From Belnapia rosea (lineage in GTDB: Bacteria > Pseudomonadota > Alphaproteobacteria > Acetobacterales > Acetobacteraceae): DNA of 62,860 nt. A model generated the notes under the pieces. It was not told where the DNA came from. It searched no databases and saw nothing but the letters and a program-made list of their open reading frames with translations. Positions 1 to 7,240 of this stretch are shown in pieces; position 1 is the stretch's first letter; each line of letters starts with the position of its first letter. The position numbers and the translations under genes are program-made. The stretch is taken from assembly GCF_900101615.1 (NCBI RefSeq), contig NZ_FMZX01000023.1, positions 1 through 62,860 of the forward strand. Direction: 5' to 3'.

Positions 1-237
1 CTGCACGCCATCGTCCTCGCCCGCCGCCTCGGCCTGTTCTCCGCCCTGCCCGCGCCCTCCCAACTCCTCCCCGACCCGGATTTGTCCGAAATCTACCGCC
101 CCATCTTCCGCCGCTTCGCCGAGAGCTTCCTCGCCCGCCCCTGGTACCCGCCCCGCATCGTCTGGCGAACCTTGCACTCGATGCACCGCATGGCCGGCGG
201 CCGCGCCCGCATTCCACGCTGGATGGAGCCGGCATGA
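1..237 (+). CDS. C-terminal fragment of an unidentified protein (truncated by window start)
   Basis: The first reading frame is open from the window edge to a TGA at 235-237 and encodes 78 residues rich in Arg, Pro and aromatic residues, ending in IPRWMEPA. Composition and codon use match the surrounding genes, so it reads as the tail of a real protein. No motif that I recognise is present. The stop overlaps an ATG at 234, but the downstream Bug protein has its own ribosome binding site and starts at 303, so coupling is not required. Function is unknown. Confidence 0.5.
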   Translation: MHAIVLARRLGLFSALPAPSQLLPDPDLSEIYRPIFRRFAESFLARPWYPPRIVWRTLHSMHRMAGGRARIPRWMEPA

Positions 238-302
238 GCGCCCTCCCTGGCCGAACGAACCGTTTCGCGGCATGCTCCGCTGCAAATCCCGGGAGGATCC
301 TC

Positions 303-1301
303 ATGTCCATGATCACGCGCCGCACCGCGCTCGCCAGCCTGCTCGCCGCCCCTGCCCTGGCCCCTGCCCCCGCCCTGTCCCAAGCTTCGGACTGGCGCCC
401 GAGCCAGCCCCTCCGCATCATCGTCCCCGCCGCCCCCGGCGGCACGGCCGATATCAGCGCCCGCCTGCTGGCCCCCTATCTGCAGACCCATTTCGGCCAG
501 AACTGCGTGGTCGAGAACCGCTCCGGCGCAGGCGGCGTCATCGGCACCGCCGAGGTGGTGCGCGCCGCGCCGGATGGGCTGACCATGCTGCTCGGCAATA
601 TCGGCCCGCAGGCCATCGGCCACTCGCTCTACCGCAGCCTGCCCTATGCGCGGGACAGCCTGCTGCCGGTCTCCGGCACCGTGCGCGGCCCCAATGTGCT
701 GGTCGTCCACCCCTCCGTCCCGGCGAAGACGCTGCCGGAGCTGGTGGCGCATCTGAAGGCGAATCCCGGCAAGCTGAGCTTCGGCTCGCCGGGCGTCGGC
801 CAGTCGCCGCATCTCACCGGCGTCTGGTTCAACCAGGCGACGGGAACGGAGGCGATCCATATCCCCTTCCGCGGCGCCGGCCCGGCGGCGGTGGAACTCG
901 TCGCCGGCAACATCCAGTACATGTGGGACAACCTGACGAGCGGCATCCAGCAGATCCGCGGCGGCCGGGTGCGGGCGCTGGCCGTCAGCAGCGCCGACCG
1001 CAACCCGCAACTGCCCGACGTGCCCGCGGCGCGCGAGACGATGCCGGAGCTGGCGGGCTTCGACGTCAACACCTGGTTCGGCATCTTCCTCCCCGCCGCC
1101 ACGCCACGCCCGATCGCCGAATCCATCAACCGCGCCATGAAATCCTGGAGCGAGACGGAGGAGGTGAAGGCCCGCTGGCGCGAGATGGGCGGCGTCTCGC
1201 TCTACGGCTCGCTCGAGGACTACGCCGCCTTCGTCAATGGCGAGGTGGAGAAGTGGGCCAGCGTCATCCGCAAGGAGGGGCTGCAGCTCGACGCCGGTTG
1301 A
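303..1301 (+). CDS. Bug/TctC family tripartite tricarboxylate transporter substrate-binding protein
   Basis: Predicted periplasmic solute-binding protein of 332 residues. A Tat/Sec-type signal peptide starts MSMITRRTALASLLAAP and is followed by the Bug signature PLRIIVPAAPGG (about residues 38-50) and the conserved VVENRSGAGG stretch. The family binds carboxylates and related organic acids. The start at 303 is chosen because GGGAGG lies just upstream; an in-frame ATG at 234 would place the signal peptide internally. No TctA or TctB membrane subunit lies nearby, so it is an orphan receptor, as is common in this family. It is followed 33 bases later by a DMT transporter on the same strand. The substrate cannot be predicted from sequence alone. 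Confidence 0.92.
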   Translation: MSMITRRTALASLLAAPALAPAPALSQASDWRPSQPLRIIVPAAPGGTADISARLLAPYLQTHFGQNCVVENRSGAGGVIGTAEVVRAAPDGLTMLLGNIGPQAIGHSLYRSLPYARDSLLPVSGTVRGPNVLVVHPSVPAKTLPELVAHLKANPGKLSFGSPGVGQSPHLTGVWFNQATGTEAIHIPFRGAGPAAVELVAGNIQYMWDNLTSGIQQIRGGRVRALAVSSADRNPQLPDVPAARETMPELAGFDVNTWFGIFLPAATPRPIAESINRAMKSWSETEEVKARWREMGGVSLYGSLEDYAAFVNGEVEKWASVIRKEGLQLDAG

Positions 1302-1334
1302 CGCCATGCGGCCCGCACCTCAGCCTGAGCGGCA

Positions 1335-2249
1335 ATGATCCTCTCGCCGCTCTGGCTGCCGGTGACCCTGGCCGCCGCGTTGTTCCAGACCTGGCGTACC
1401 GCGATGCAGCAGCGGCTGCGCGGCCAGCTCTCCGTCAATGCCGCGGCGGTGGTGCGCTACCTCTACGGCGTGCCGGTGGGCGCCCTGTTGCTGGCGCTCT
1501 ACCTGCTGCTCTTCGGCGGGTCGCTGCCGGCGCCGAACCTGCAATTCCTGCTGCTCTGCGCCGCCGGCGGGCTCGGCCAGATCCTCGGCACCAACCTGCT
1601 GATCATGGCCTTCGGCTATCGCGGCTTCGCCGTCGGCACGGCCTATGCGAAGACCGAGGCGGTGCAGGGTGCCATCCTAGCCCTGGTGCTGCTGGGCGAA
1701 CGGATCTCGGCCATCGCCTGGTGCGGCATCGCCATCGGGGTCTGCGGCGTGCTGTGGCTCTCGCTCGCCGGCCGCGCCGCCTCATGGCGGGAGCTGGCGC
1801 GCGCCACGGTGCAGCCGGCCGCCGTCTGCGGCCTCGCCTCCGGCTTCTTCTTCGCCCTCACCAGCGTCCTCATCAAGGCCGCCAACCTTTCCCTCCCCGG
1901 CGAGGACCCGGTGCTGCGGGCGCTGGCGACGCTGGTGATGGCCAATATCCTGCAGACCATCATGCAGGGCGGCTGGCTCCTGGCGCGGGAGCCGGCGCAG
2001 GCCCGCGCGGTCTTCGCCACCTGGCGCACCAGCGCCCAGGTCGGCGCCCTTTCGGCCTGCGGCTCGGCCTGCTGGTTCACCGCCTTCGCCCTGGCCCCCG
2101 TGGCGCTGGTACGGGCCGTCGGCCAGGTGGAGATCCTGCTGACCCTGCTGTTCAGCCGCTTCTACCTGCGCGAACAGCCCAGCCGCACGGAAGTGCTCGG
2201 CGCGCTGACCGTGGTGCTCGGCGTGGTGCTCGTGCTGGCCGGGCAATAA
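1335..2249 (+). CDS. EamA/DMT-family transporter
   Basis: Inner-membrane protein of 304 residues with about ten hydrophobic helices arranged as two EamA-like halves, the usual plan of drug/metabolite transporters. The N-terminal half includes the small-residue-rich helix around GGLGQILGTNLLIMAFGYRG. The C-terminal half ends with a VVLGVVLVLAGQ helix close to the stop, as in family members. It follows the Bug protein by 33 bases on the same strand and may share its transcript. The transported compound (amino acid, metabolite or drug) cannot be inferred. Confidence 0.85.
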   Translation: MILSPLWLPVTLAAALFQTWRTAMQQRLRGQLSVNAAAVVRYLYGVPVGALLLALYLLLFGGSLPAPNLQFLLLCAAGGLGQILGTNLLIMAFGYRGFAVGTAYAKTEAVQGAILALVLLGERISAIAWCGIAIGVCGVLWLSLAGRAASWRELARATVQPAAVCGLASGFFFALTSVLIKAANLSLPGEDPVLRALATLVMANILQTIMQGGWLLAREPAQARAVFATWRTSAQVGALSACGSACWFTAFALAPVALVRAVGQVEILLTLLFSRFYLREQPSRTEVLGALTVVLGVVLVLAGQ

Positions 2250-2446
2250 CGGGCCGCCACGTCACCGCGCGGCGCCGGGGCACCCATGGCAGGGCCTCGC
2301 CCGTAGAGAGGCGAGCACCGGCCGGACCGGGCCGAGACCACGTTGCTCGATGCCCGCCCAGCCGGCGACACGTGACCGGCGCAGGTCACGCAGACGCTGC
2401 GGCACAAGGCCCAGGGCCCTGGTTGAGCCCGGGGCCGGAGCGTCCC

Positions 2447-3469
2447 TCAGCCCTCGAAGAGCGCGGCGATCGCGGTCGGGTCCACGGCCTCGATCGTCGC
2501 CGGCTGCCAGCGCGGTGCGCCATCCTTGTCGACCAGCACGCTGCGGACGCCTTCCCGGAAATCCGGATGGTGGTTCACCACGCTGCGGGTGAGGGCGAGC
2601 TCCATCGCCAGGCACTCGTCGAGCGTGGCGCCGGCCCCTCGCCGCAACAATTCGAGCGAGACGCAGAGGCTGGTCGGCGACATCCGGCGCAGGATCTTCA
2701 CCTGCTCCGCCGCCCAGTCCGTTCCCTCGGCCTCTAGCGCCGCCAGGATGGCAGGCATGCTGCTCTGCCCGAAGCAGCGGTCGATGGCGCCACGATGCGG
2801 CGCGAAGGAGGCCTCGGGCGGTGCCTCGGCGAAGCGCTCGACAACGGCGGCATCGCCGCCGAGCAGCGCCTCGCGCAGCGCCGGCAGCCTGGCTTTCGGC
2901 ACGTAATGGCTGGCGAGGCCGGCCGCCACCGCATCGCCGCCCCGCAGCCTTGCGCCGGTGAGCGCCAGCCAGGTGCCGATGGCGCCCGGCAGCTTGGGCA
3001 GGACATAGCTGGTGCCGACATCGGGGAAGAGGGCGATGGCCGTCTCCGGCATGGCCAGCAGCGCCGCCTCGGTGACCACCACCGGCCGGCCATGCACCGA
3101 GACGCCGATGCCGCCCCCCATGCAGACCCCGTCGATCAGCGAGACCCAGGGCTTCTGCAGCGTGGCGATGCCGCGGTTGACCGCATATTCCTCGGCGAAG
3201 AAGGCTTCGATGGCCTTCGCATCACCGGCGATCGCCTGCTCGCGCACCCGTCGCACGTCACCACCGGCGCAGAAGGCCTTGCCGCCCGCGCCCTCGACGA
3301 TGAAGAGCGCGACGGCCGGGTCCGCGCCCCAGGCATCGAGCGCCGACTGGAAGCCGCGGATCATGGCGAGGTCGAGCGCGTTCAGCGTCTTCGGCCGGTT
3401 CATCAGCAGGGTGCCGGCGGCGCCCTCGCGGCGGGCGATGATGGTGGGCTCGGATGCTGCGTCGCTCAC
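2447..3469 (-). CDS. Enoyl-CoA hydratase/isomerase family protein, 3-hydroxyisobutyryl-CoA hydrolase-like
   Basis: Cytosolic crotonase-fold enzyme of 340 residues, close to the length of 3-hydroxyisobutyryl-CoA hydrolases and longer than plain enoyl-CoA hydratases. The oxyanion-hole segments FCAGGDVR (about 66-73) and GVCMGGGIGVS (about 114-124) are present. So are the HIBCH-like segment ETAIALFPDVGTSYVLPKL and the C-terminal helix NHHPDFREGVRSVLVDKD. HIBCH acts in valine catabolism, releasing 3-hydroxyisobutyrate from its CoA thioester. Translation starts at GTG with GAGG eight bases upstream. It lies near 3-hydroxyacyl-CoA dehydrogenase and electron-transfer flavoprotein genes on the same strand, which fits a branched-chain or fatty acyl-CoA degradation locus. 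Confidence 0.85.
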   Translation of the reverse strand: MSDAASEPTIIARREGAAGTLLMNRPKTLNALDLAMIRGFQSALDAWGADPAVALFIVEGAGGKAFCAGGDVRRVREQAIAGDAKAIEAFFAEEYAVNRGIATLQKPWVSLIDGVCMGGGIGVSVHGRPVVVTEAALLAMPETAIALFPDVGTSYVLPKLPGAIGTWLALTGARLRGGDAVAAGLASHYVPKARLPALREALLGGDAAVVERFAEAPPEASFAPHRGAIDRCFGQSSMPAILAALEAEGTDWAAEQVKILRRMSPTSLCVSLELLRRGAGATLDECLAMELALTRSVVNHHPDFREGVRSVLVDKDGAPRWQPATIEAVDPTAIAALFEG

Positions 3470-3577
3470 GCGGGTTTCCTCAGGTTATGCGGGCGGAGGC
3501 TAGGCCGCCCGGTTTCCACCTGCAACCGGCCGCCGCCCCGATCGTTGGTCCCCCGATACCCCGAAACGGAGACCACC

Positions 3578-4093
3578 ATGCCGGAAACCCGCAGCGACGC
3601 CGAGGCCAAGCGCAAGGTCTGGGAAATGATCAAGGACATCGACGTGACCATGATGGTCACGCAGGATGGCGAGGGCCGCTTCCGCGGTCGGCCGATGCGC
3701 GCGGTGAACAAGGAATTCGACGGCGTGCTCTGGTTCTTCGCCAGCGCCGGCAGCCCGGTGACCGGCGAGACCAGGGAAGATGGCCGCGTCCTCCTCGCCT
3801 TCTCCGATCCGAGCAGCCAGAACTACGTCTCGATCTACGGCATGGCCGAGGTGGTGAAGGACGTGTCGAAGCAGAAGGCGCTCTGGAGCGAGCCGCTGCG
3901 CGTCTGGTTCCCGGCCGGTGCCGAGGACCCGAAGATCGAGCTGATCCGCGTCGAATGCGAGGGCGCCGAATACTGGGACAGCCCGAGCAGCACGCTCGTC
4001 CATGCCTATGGCTACATCAAGGCCGTCACGACCGGCGAGCCGCCGCATCCCGGCGAGAACGACAAAGTGGACTTCACCAAGAAGGCCGGCTGA
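3578..4093 (+). CDS. Pyridoxamine 5'-phosphate oxidase-family (general stress) protein
   Basis: Small split-barrel flavin-binding-type protein of 171 residues. The N-terminal region VTMMVTQDGEGRFRGRPM followed by GVLWFFASAGSPVTGE matches the general stress protein 26 branch of the PNPOx-like superfamily. These proteins bind FMN, FAD or F420-like cofactors; a specific reaction cannot be assigned. The ATG at 3578 follows GGAG at a good distance. The frame stays open much further upstream, but that part is the complement of the neighbouring crotonase gene. A strong hairpin at 4102-4125 follows the stop. Confidence 0.85.
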   Translation: MPETRSDAEAKRKVWEMIKDIDVTMMVTQDGEGRFRGRPMRAVNKEFDGVLWFFASAGSPVTGETREDGRVLLAFSDPSSQNYVSIYGMAEVVKDVSKQKALWSEPLRVWFPAGAEDPKIELIRVECEGAEYWDSPSSTLVHAYGYIKAVTTGEPPHPGENDKVDFTKKAG

Positions 4094-4101
4094 GACGCCT
4101 T

Positions 4102-4125
4102 GGCCGGGCGGCGAACCGCCCGGCC
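4102..4125. terminator. Bidirectional hairpin terminator between convergent genes
   Basis: A perfect 10-bp GC stem (GGCCGGGCGG / CCGCCCGGCC) with a CGAA tetraloop lies between the PNPOx-family gene and the convergent hydroxyacyl-CoA dehydrogenase gene, whose stop is at 4132. The downstream T-run is weak on either strand, so termination is inferred from position and stem stability. Confidence 0.6.
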
Positions 4126-4131
4126 ATGTTC

Positions 4132-5010
4132 CTACCGCGTCGGCGTCGGCGGGTTCGTGCTGTAGTCGTAGAACCCCTTGCCCGACTTGCGGCCGAGCCA
4201 GCCCGCCTCGACATATTTGGCGAGTAACGGGCAGGGCCGGTACTTCGGGTCGCCCAGCCCCTCGTGCAGCACCTTGAGCACGCTGTAGAGCGTGTCGAGG
4301 CCGACGAAGTCGCTGAGCTCCAGCGGCCCCATCGGATGGTTGGCGCCAAGCTTCATGCCGGCATCGATCGCCGCCACATCGCCAACGCCCTCCATCAGCG
4401 CGAAGATCGCCTCGTTCAGCATCGGGCAGAGGATTCGGTTGACGACGAAGGCCGGGTAGTCGGCTGCCGCGACAACGGTCTTGCCCATCCGCTCCGCGAG
4501 CGCCGTGACGGCGGCAACGGTCGCATCCTCGGTGGCGAGGCCGCGGATGACCTCCACCAGCTTCATCATCGGCACCGGGTTGAAGAAGTGCATGCCGACG
4601 AATCGGCCCGGCCGGTCCGTCGCGGCGCCGAGCCGGGTGATGGGGATGGAGGAGGTGTTGGAGGCAAGGATCGTGTCCGGCCGCAGGATCGGACAGACGG
4701 CGGCGAAGATCTTCTTCTTGATCTCCTCATTCTCGGTCGCTGCCTCGATGACGAGGTCGCAATCGGCGAAGGGCGCGTAGTCGGTGCCCGTGGAGATGCG
4801 CGCGAGCGCCTCCTCCTTGGCCCCGGCCGGAATGCCGCCCTTGGCCGCCTGGCGGTCGAGATTCTTGCCGATGGTCGCCAACGCCTTCTCGAGCGCCGCC
4901 GGGTTCACATCGACCAGCGCGACCGGGACGCCCGACAGCGCCGCGACATGCGCGATGCCGTTGCCCATCAATCCGGCGCCGATGACGCCAAGCTTCTTCA
5001 CCTCTGCCAT
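4132..5010 (-). CDS. hbd: 3-hydroxyacyl-CoA (3-hydroxybutyryl-CoA) dehydrogenase
   Basis: NAD-dependent dehydrogenase of 292 residues, the usual length for the stand-alone Hbd/PaaH family. The Rossmann motif [17 protein letters not shown] is at the N terminus. It is followed by [15 protein letters not shown], the signature region [13 protein letters not shown], and [15 protein letters not shown], which contains the catalytic His. The C-terminal domain has [17 protein letters not shown]. It oxidises 3-hydroxyacyl-CoA to 3-ketoacyl-CoA. The ATG at 5010 is preferred; an in-frame GTG at 5019 is possible. It lies downstream of etfB-etfA, but a strong terminator sits only about 17 bases before its start codon. 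Confidence 0.93.
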   Translation of the reverse strand: MAEVKKLGVIGAGLMGNGIAHVAALSGVPVALVDVNPAALEKALATIGKNLDRQAAKGGIPAGAKEEALARISTGTDYAPFADCDLVIEAATENEEIKKKIFAAVCPILRPDTILASNTSSIPITRLGAATDRPGRFVGMHFFNPVPMMKLVEVIRGLATEDATVAAVTALAERMGKTVVAAADYPAFVVNRILCPMLNEAIFALMEGVGDVAAIDAGMKLGANHPMGPLELSDFVGLDTLYSVLKVLHEGLGDPKYRPCPLLAKYVEAGWLGRKSGKGFYDYSTNPPTPTR

Positions 5011-5026
5011 CACTTCCACCCCATAG

Positions 5027-5064
5027 AAAAAAGGCCGCCGGACGCTGAGCCAGCGTCGGCGGCC
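5027..5064 (-). terminator. Rho-independent terminator downstream of etfA
   Basis: Read on the minus strand, a 14-bp stem with one bulge and a 3-base loop is followed directly by six T residues. This is the clearest intrinsic terminator in the window. It closes the etfB-etfA transcript and lies about 17 bases upstream of the hbd start, leaving almost no room for an hbd promoter between them. Confidence 0.9.
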
Positions 5065-5082
5065 TTCCGTGGCACGGATGCC

Positions 5083-6012
5083 CTACTTCTTGGCCAGCTC
5101 GGCCTCGAATTCCGGCATCACCTTGAACAGGTCGCCGACCAGGCCGTAGTCGGCCACCGAGAAGATCGGCGCCTCCTCGTCCTTGTTGATGGCGACGATG
5201 ACCTTGCTGTCCTTCATGCCGGCCAGGTGCTGGATGGCGCCCGAGATGCCGACGGCGATGTAGAGCTCGGGTGCCACGATCTTGCCGGTCTGGCCGACCT
5301 GGTGGTCATTCGGCGCGTAGCCGGCATCGACTGCGGCGCGCGAGGCACCGACGGCGGCGCCGAGCTTGTCGGCCACGCTTTCGATGATGTGGAAGTTCTC
5401 GGACGAGCCCATGGCCCGGCCACCGGAGATGACGATCTTCGCCGCCGTCAGCTCCGGCCGCTCGGACTTGACGATCTCGGCGCCGAGGAAGCTGGAAAGG
5501 CCCGGATCCTCGCCCTTCGGCGCGGCCTCGACGGCGGCGCTGCCGCCCTCGGCGGCGGCCGGGTCGAAACTCGCGGCGCGGACGGTGATGACCTTCTTGG
5601 GGTCGGCCGACTTCACCGTCGCCAGCGCGTTGCCGGCATAGATCGGGCGGACGAAGGTATCGGCATCGACCACGCCGGCGATGTCGGAGATCACCTGCAC
5701 GTCGAGCAGCGCGGCGACCCGCGGCATGACGTTCTTGCCGGCGGCCGAGGCCGGGGCCAGCAGGTGCGAATATTCTGACGCCATCGAGACCAGCAGGGCC
5801 GCCAGCGGCTCCGCAAGGCCATTGGTGTAGAGCGCGTCCTCGGTGTGGAGGACCTTCGCCACGCCGGCGACCTTGGTGGCGCTCTCCGCCGCGGCGCGGG
5901 GGCCCAGCACCAGCACCGTCACATCGCCGAGCTTGCTCGCAGCGGCGACCGCGCTGCGCGTCGGCTGCGTCACCGCCGACCCGTCATGGTCGGCCAGAAC
6001 CAGGACTGCCAT
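5083..6012 (-). CDS. etfA: Electron transfer flavoprotein alpha subunit
   Basis: EtfA/FixB of 309 residues. The N-terminal domain starts [11 protein letters not shown]. The C-terminal FAD-binding domain holds the family signature [20 protein letters not shown] (about 245-264), followed by [18 protein letters not shown] and [18 protein letters not shown]. With EtfB it forms the heterodimer that passes electrons from acyl-CoA dehydrogenases to ETF:ubiquinone oxidoreductase. It lies two bases after etfB and is followed by an intrinsic terminator. The shared transcript and the adjacent beta-oxidation genes fit the role. Confidence 0.97.
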   Translation of the reverse strand: MAVLVLADHDGSAVTQPTRSAVAAASKLGDVTVLVLGPRAAAESATKVAGVAKVLHTEDALYTNGLAEPLAALLVSMASEYSHLLAPASAAGKNVMPRVAALLDVQVISDIAGVVDADTFVRPIYAGNALATVKSADPKKVITVRAASFDPAAAEGGSAAVEAAPKGEDPGLSSFLGAEIVKSERPELTAAKIVISGGRAMGSSENFHIIESVADKLGAAVGASRAAVDAGYAPNDHQVGQTGKIVAPELYIAVGISGAIQHLAGMKDSKVIVAINKDEEAPIFSVADYGLVGDLFKVMPEFEAELAKK

Positions 6013-6014
6013 GG

Positions 6015-6764
6015 TCAGATCACCTTCGCTTCGTTGCGCAGCTTCTCGACAAGTTCCTGCACCGAGCCGACCTTCTTGCCGGCCTGGCGCTTCGGCGGCT
6101 CCTCCACCTTCAGCACGGTCAGGCGCGGGGAGACATCGACGCCGAGATCGGCCGGCTTCAGCGTCTCGATCGGCTTCTTGCGCGCCTTCATGATGTTGGG
6201 GAGCGAGGCGTAGCGCGGCTCGTTCAGGCGAAGGTCAGTCGTCACGATGGCCGGCAGCTTGAGCTGCAGGCGCTCGAGGCCGCCATCGACCTCGCGCGTC
6301 ACCTTGATGCCGCCATCGGCCGGCTCGACCTTCGAGGCATAGGTGCCCTGTGGCCAGCCGAGCAGCGCCGCCAGCATCTGGCCGGTGGCGTTCATGTCGT
6401 CATCGATCGCCTGCTTGCCGAGGATGACGAGGTCCGGGCTCTCCTTGGCGATGACGGCCTTGAGCAGCTTCGCCACGGCCAGCGGCTCGAGGATGCCGTC
6501 ATGCTCGATCAGGATACCGCGATCGGCGCCCATGGCGAGGGCGGTACGGATCTGTTCCTGGCAGGCCGTAGGCCCGGCGGAGACGGCAATGATCTCGGTC
6601 GCCGCGCCTTTCTCCTTCAGGCGCACGGCTTCCTCGACCGCGATCTCGTCGAAGGGGTTCATCGACATCTTGACGTTCGCGGTTTCGACGCCGGTGCCGT
6701 CCGCCTTCACGCGGACCTTCACATTGTAATCGACGACCCGCTTGACGGGGACGAGGAGCTTCAT
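6015..6764 (-). CDS. etfB: Electron transfer flavoprotein beta subunit
   Basis: EtfB/FixA of 249 residues. It starts [19 protein letters not shown] and contains the family segments [38 protein letters not shown] and [19 protein letters not shown]. It binds AMP and pairs with EtfA to move electrons from flavin dehydrogenases into the respiratory chain. The start at 6764 matches the conserved N terminus of the family; the frame continues upstream without conserved sequence. The stop is two bases before the etfA start, indicating one operon. Confidence 0.97.
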   Translation of the reverse strand: MKLLVPVKRVVDYNVKVRVKADGTGVETANVKMSMNPFDEIAVEEAVRLKEKGAATEIIAVSAGPTACQEQIRTALAMGADRGILIEHDGILEPLAVAKLLKAVIAKESPDLVILGKQAIDDDMNATGQMLAALLGWPQGTYASKVEPADGGIKVTREVDGGLERLQLKLPAIVTTDLRLNEPRYASLPNIMKARKKPIETLKPADLGVDVSPRLTVLKVEEPPKRQAGKKVGSVQELVEKLRNEAKVI

Positions 6765-6959
6765 CGCCTCTGCCGTTTCCTGCGTGCTGTTGATGTTTCC
6801 CCCGGCGCCCCGTGCGGGCACCGAAGCCGATCCCGGCGGCGTGGCACGGACCTGCCCCGGGACCGATCCCATCGGGGGCCACGCCCCCGCAAAATCCGCG
6901 GCAAAATAGGTCGCCCCGGAGGCCTCTGTCAAAGCGGCTACCGTGTGGCCGCAGCCCGC

Positions 6960-7154
6960 CTAGCCGCGTGAGATCGCCAGCAGCAGGGCGAACAACAGAA
7001 GCGTGATGCCCTGCAGCACCACGCGCCAGCGCATCAGCAGGTTCGACCGTTCCCCCGTGCCGTCACCTTTGGCGAGACCCAGCATGCCGGCGAAGAGAGT
7101 GCCGAGCGTCGCCAGCATGCCGATGGCGACCAGAATGGTCAGAATCGTCTTCAT
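6960..7154 (-). CDS. HIG1-type twin transmembrane small protein
   Basis: A 64-residue protein with two hydrophobic helices (about residues 4-27 and 43-61) separated by a short polar loop GDGTGERSNLLMRWRVVLQG. This layout and the R-W-R-V-x-x-Q motif match the HIG1-domain 'twin transmembrane' proteins of alphaproteobacteria. Mitochondrial relatives associate with respiratory supercomplexes, so a role near the respiratory chain is plausible but not shown here. It is transcribed divergently from the MscS gene and lies about 195 bases upstream of etfB. Confidence 0.8.
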   Translation of the reverse strand: MKTILTILVAIGMLATLGTLFAGMLGLAKGDGTGERSNLLMRWRVVLQGITLLLFALLLAISRG

Positions 7155-7240
7155 CGCCCCCAGTTAGATGTTTTACGCCGGGTTACAATCCTGCGCTGAA
7201 TGCTTGACCGGAGATGGCCGATGAGGTTGCTGCCCAACCC

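Noticed and set aside
272-2737. An 821-codon frame running through the Bug and DMT genes
   Set aside because: Arg/Pro-rich shadow in a different frame of two well-supported genes.
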